From: Actinobacteria bacterium UBA2286
Lineage (GTDB): Bacteria; Actinomycetota; Coriobacteriia; Anaerosomatales; Anaerosomataceae
DNA: 7,599 bases
Assembly: GCA_002345925.1 (NCBI GenBank)
Contig: DDWM01000040.1
Location: 397-7,995, forward strand
Direction: 5' to 3'
Within the stretch, counting starts at the first letter, position 1, and the number at the start of each line of letters is the position of its first letter. Under the pieces are notes generated by a model that searched no databases, had not been told where the DNA came from, and was given only the letters and a program-made list of their open reading frames with translations. Positions 5,946-7,599 of the stretch are shown piece after piece. Made by a program: the position numbers and the translations under genes.

Positions 5946-5967
5946 GGCGGTCGTGGGGTCGACCGCC
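5946..5967 (-). promoter_or_regulatory. 5' leader hairpin abutting the adhesin SD
   Basis: GGCGGTCG (5946-5953) and CGACCGCC (5960-5967) form a perfect 8-bp stem with a 6-base loop, reading ACCCCA on the minus strand. The SD GAGGGG (5945-5940) begins on the next base. The loop CCCC is complementary to the SD GGGG, so an alternative pairing could hide the ribosome site. Confidence 0.45.
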
Positions 5968-5970
5968 AAA

Positions 5971-5985
5971 TCACTAGTGATTATG
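5971..5985 (-). promoter_or_regulatory. Adhesin -10 box CATAAT and adjacent palindrome
   Basis: CATAAT (5985-5980, minus) matches the -10 consensus at five of six bases and would start transcription near 5973, giving a leader of about 40 bases. No good -35 is found at 16-18 bases. The perfect 10-base palindrome TCACTAGTGA (5971-5980) covers the start region and could be an operator. Confidence 0.4.
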
Positions 5986-5999
5986 TGACCCCCGTCACA
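5984..5999. promoter_or_regulatory. Perfect CRP/FNR-type operator upstream of the adhesin
   Basis: TGTGACCCCCGTCACA is an exact TGTGA-N6-TCACA palindrome with a TTAT left flank. It overlaps the CATAAT -10 box by two bases, a position more consistent with repression than activation if that promoter is real. Members of the CRP/FNR family, including actinobacterial Crp homologues, bind this consensus. The regulator lies outside the window. Confidence 0.55.
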
Positions 6000-6090
6000 A
6001 TTACTACTTGTACCCAAATCCTACGCCTTCGTGCAATACCCCAGAAAGAACCGCTCATCATGAACGAATCAAGCACCTACATGACAACAA

Positions 6091-6114
6091 GAGAGCCGCC
6101 CGAAGGCGGCTCTC
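6091..6114 (-). terminator. UUCG-loop terminator of the second adhesin
   Basis: On the minus strand, GAGAGCCGCC, loop TTCG and GGCGGCTCTC form a perfect 10-bp stem followed by TTGTTGTC. It begins 23 bases after the stop at 6138, so the two adhesins are probably separate transcripts. Confidence 0.8.
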
Positions 6115-6137
6115 CCATTAACTGCACGAACCAATCG

Positions 6138-7599
6138 TTATGCACGGATTCGGCGCAAGAGCAGGCCTATCCCCATGCTGAGAACAGCTGCGGTAACAAG
6201 TAGCAACCACTCGCCGCCAGTGAACGGCAGGAACGGATCGTCCACTGTCACATCCACCCGCCAGCTCGGCTTGTCGTAGCCAGGGCTGATGACTGCAAAG
6301 TTGTCGACATGTGTGAGACCCGTCGGCATGTTGCTACTTACGCGCATCGTATAGGTGATGCTCCGCACCTCTCCAATCTCCATCGGATCCAAATCGACCC
6401 ACTCGAGAACGCCACCGGAGATGGTCGCACCCGCGGCGTTGACCGGCGTCATGTACCGCTGATCGTAGTCATCCAGGATAGTGCTGGATTCGACGATGCT
6501 CTCGCCAATGTTCTTGTAGGTCAGCGTATAGGTGACCAGATCTCCAGGATCGGCGACGGTCTTGTCGGCCGTCTTTGTGAGCGACAAATCAGCGAAGGGA
6601 CCGAACGGCTCGTTACCGAAGTTCTGGTCCACAAGCGCTGTGCCGTTTGCGACGACAAAGGACCCTGTTGCGCCGACGGTCATGCTCCAGCCTGCCTGCT
6701 CGTCCTCGGCAAGGTAATAGGTGCCGGGGAGTACGCCGGTGAAGCTGTAGGAGCCGTCAACACCGGTTACCGCGGAAGCATACGCGACGTAGCCAGAGTC
6801 CGCGTCCGGGAGGGCGCTTGGAACAACTTGCTCATCTGCCGCCTGATACAGACCTATTGTCCAACCAGGCAATCCGATCTCAACCGGGGCGTCCCACACC
6901 CCGTCGCCGCTATCGTCCGAGAACTTGTAGCCACTCACGGAAGCGGTGTACGTGAACGAGTTCGTCATGTCACCTTCCAGAGTCTCTCCGGACGACTCGC
7001 CAAGAACGTACGTCCTGCCGTCGAGATGCGCGTACCAGTTGACCGCGCCAATCTCCCACGGATACAGGACAGGCAGCGACGCCGCGTACGGGCCCGTGCC
7101 CTCAAGGTCGAGGGTCATGGGTTCACCGTTGACCGTGAAGGAGGCGGAGAACGTGGTACCTACCGGCGCTCCCACATACGTCAACTCGAACGTCTTGGTG
7201 TAGCTGATCTGATGGTTGCCGAAATCGGCGCCGGTTATGACTGTCTCGTTATCGATCTGCATATCTGCAGGCGAGTCCGTCATCATCCAGCCCGGCTGCT
7301 CTACCTCTTCGACTCTGTACGTGCCCGGGAGCAGGCCGTCGAAGCTGTAGCTGCCGTCAGGATCCGTGACCATCTCAGCCACGTAGTCCCAACCCAGGTC
7401 AACCAGCGGTGCGATGTCGGCAGCGAATACGAATGGCATGGCCCTGTGAAGCTTGATGGTCCAACCAGCAAGCGCGGGTTCGCCCTCGTCCCAGCTGCCG
7501 TTCTCGTTGAGGTCGCTGTACTTGTGACCAGAGATCTCACCTGGCACATATGTGAACGAGTTGGTCATGGGGCGGGTGAGCGTCTCAGGACCCATGAGG
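6138..7599 (-). CDS. Second LPFTGG-anchored SdrD B/DUF11 adhesin, 5' partial
   Basis: At least 486 codons are open to the right edge. The in-frame ATG at 7595 is internal, because the upstream codon keeps the frame open and the first residues (LMGPETL, then TNSFTY) match the end of the unrecognised module. Counting from that Met, the order is module tail (to 22), SdrD B-like (23-128), a full module copy (129-222), SdrD B-like (223-329), DUF11 (about 334-450), sorting signal LPFTGG (456-461), hydrophobic helix and RRIRA. Loops DLNENGSWDEGEP and DDSGDGVWD are degenerate forms of the Ca-binding loop. It has the same C-terminal plan as the neighbouring adhesin and is presumably anchored by the same sortase. 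Signal peptide, promoter and total length lie outside the window. No frameshift is seen. Confidence 0.92.
   Translation of the reverse strand, partial: LMGPETLTRPMTNSFTYVPGEISGHKYSDLNENGSWDEGEPALAGWTIKLHRAMPFVFAADIAPLVDLGWDYVAEMVTDPDGSYSFDGLLPGTYRVEEVEQPGWMMTDSPADMQIDNETVITGADFGNHQISYTKTFELTYVGAPVGTTFSASFTVNGEPMTLDLEGTGPYAASLPVLYPWEIGAVNWYAHLDGRTYVLGESSGETLEGDMTNSFTYTASVSGYKFSDDSGDGVWDAPVEIGLPGWTIGLYQAADEQVVPSALPDADSGYVAYASAVTGVDGSYSFTGVLPGTYYLAEDEQAGWSMTVGATGSFVVANGTALVDQNFGNEPFGPFADLSLTKTADKTVADPGDLVTYTLTYKNIGESIVESSTILDDYDQRYMTPVNAAGATISGGVLEWVDLDPMEIGEVRSITYTMRVSSNMPTGLTHVDNFAVISPGYDKPSWRVDVTVDDPFLPFTGGEWLLLVTAAVLSMGIGLLLRRIRA
6930..7211 (-). repeat. Unrecognised inter-SdrD module, copy C
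   Basis: This encodes about 94 residues, from SYTKTFELTYVGAPVG through FTVNGEPMTLDL and NWYAHLDG to VLGESSGETLEGD and NSFTY. It is the clearest copy. A further tail of the same module (about 23 residues) is encoded at 7530-7599. Confidence 0.7.

Noticed and set aside
6060..6203. Short plus-strand ORF from ATG 6060
   Set aside because: It reads through the terminator at 6091-6114 and into the adhesin 3' end, with only a weak SD.

Overview
The window reads as accessory surface-protein DNA from a high-GC Gram-positive anaerobe, most likely a Coriobacteriia-like actinobacterium. The supporting signs are a clostridial-type 2[4Fe-4S] ferredoxin, a class E-type sortase, LPFTGG cell-wall sorting signals, strong purine-rich Shine-Dalgarno (SD) sites and GC-rich codon use. 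The taxon is an inference; no rRNA or marker gene is present.

Layout. At the left edge (6-37) there is one CRISPR-repeat-like sequence on the minus strand, with a possible leader promoter at 92-118 pointing into it, so an array may lie just outside the window. A 62-residue ferredoxin follows (307-495, plus). It converges on a tight minus-strand operon: sortase (2029-2694), NAD-dependent sugar-nucleotide epimerase (1083-2018) and a degenerate uracil-DNA-glycosylase-like protein (505-1098). Divergent from the sortase, a cyclic-di-GMP-I (GEMM) riboswitch (about 2822-2912) with a downstream terminator (2928-2974) precedes a small secreted HExxH protein (3007-3540, plus). After two hairpins come two minus-strand, sortase-anchored adhesins: a complete one (3658-5934) and one whose N-terminus runs off the right edge (6138-7599).

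How it may work together. The sortase should anchor the two adhesins, whose C-termini both end in FLPFTGG, a hydrophobic segment and Arg residues. The adhesins are built from SdrD B-like modules alternating with a roughly 95-residue module I do not recognise, followed by a DUF11 domain. A secreted putative metalloprotease under c-di-GMP riboswitch control next to sortase substrates recalls the Clostridioides difficile PPEP-1/CD2831 switch between adhesion and release. TGTGA-N6-TCACA (CRP/FNR-type) palindromes upstream of both the sortase and the complete adhesin suggest a second shared input. The functional link is inference; the individual parts are visible in the sequence.
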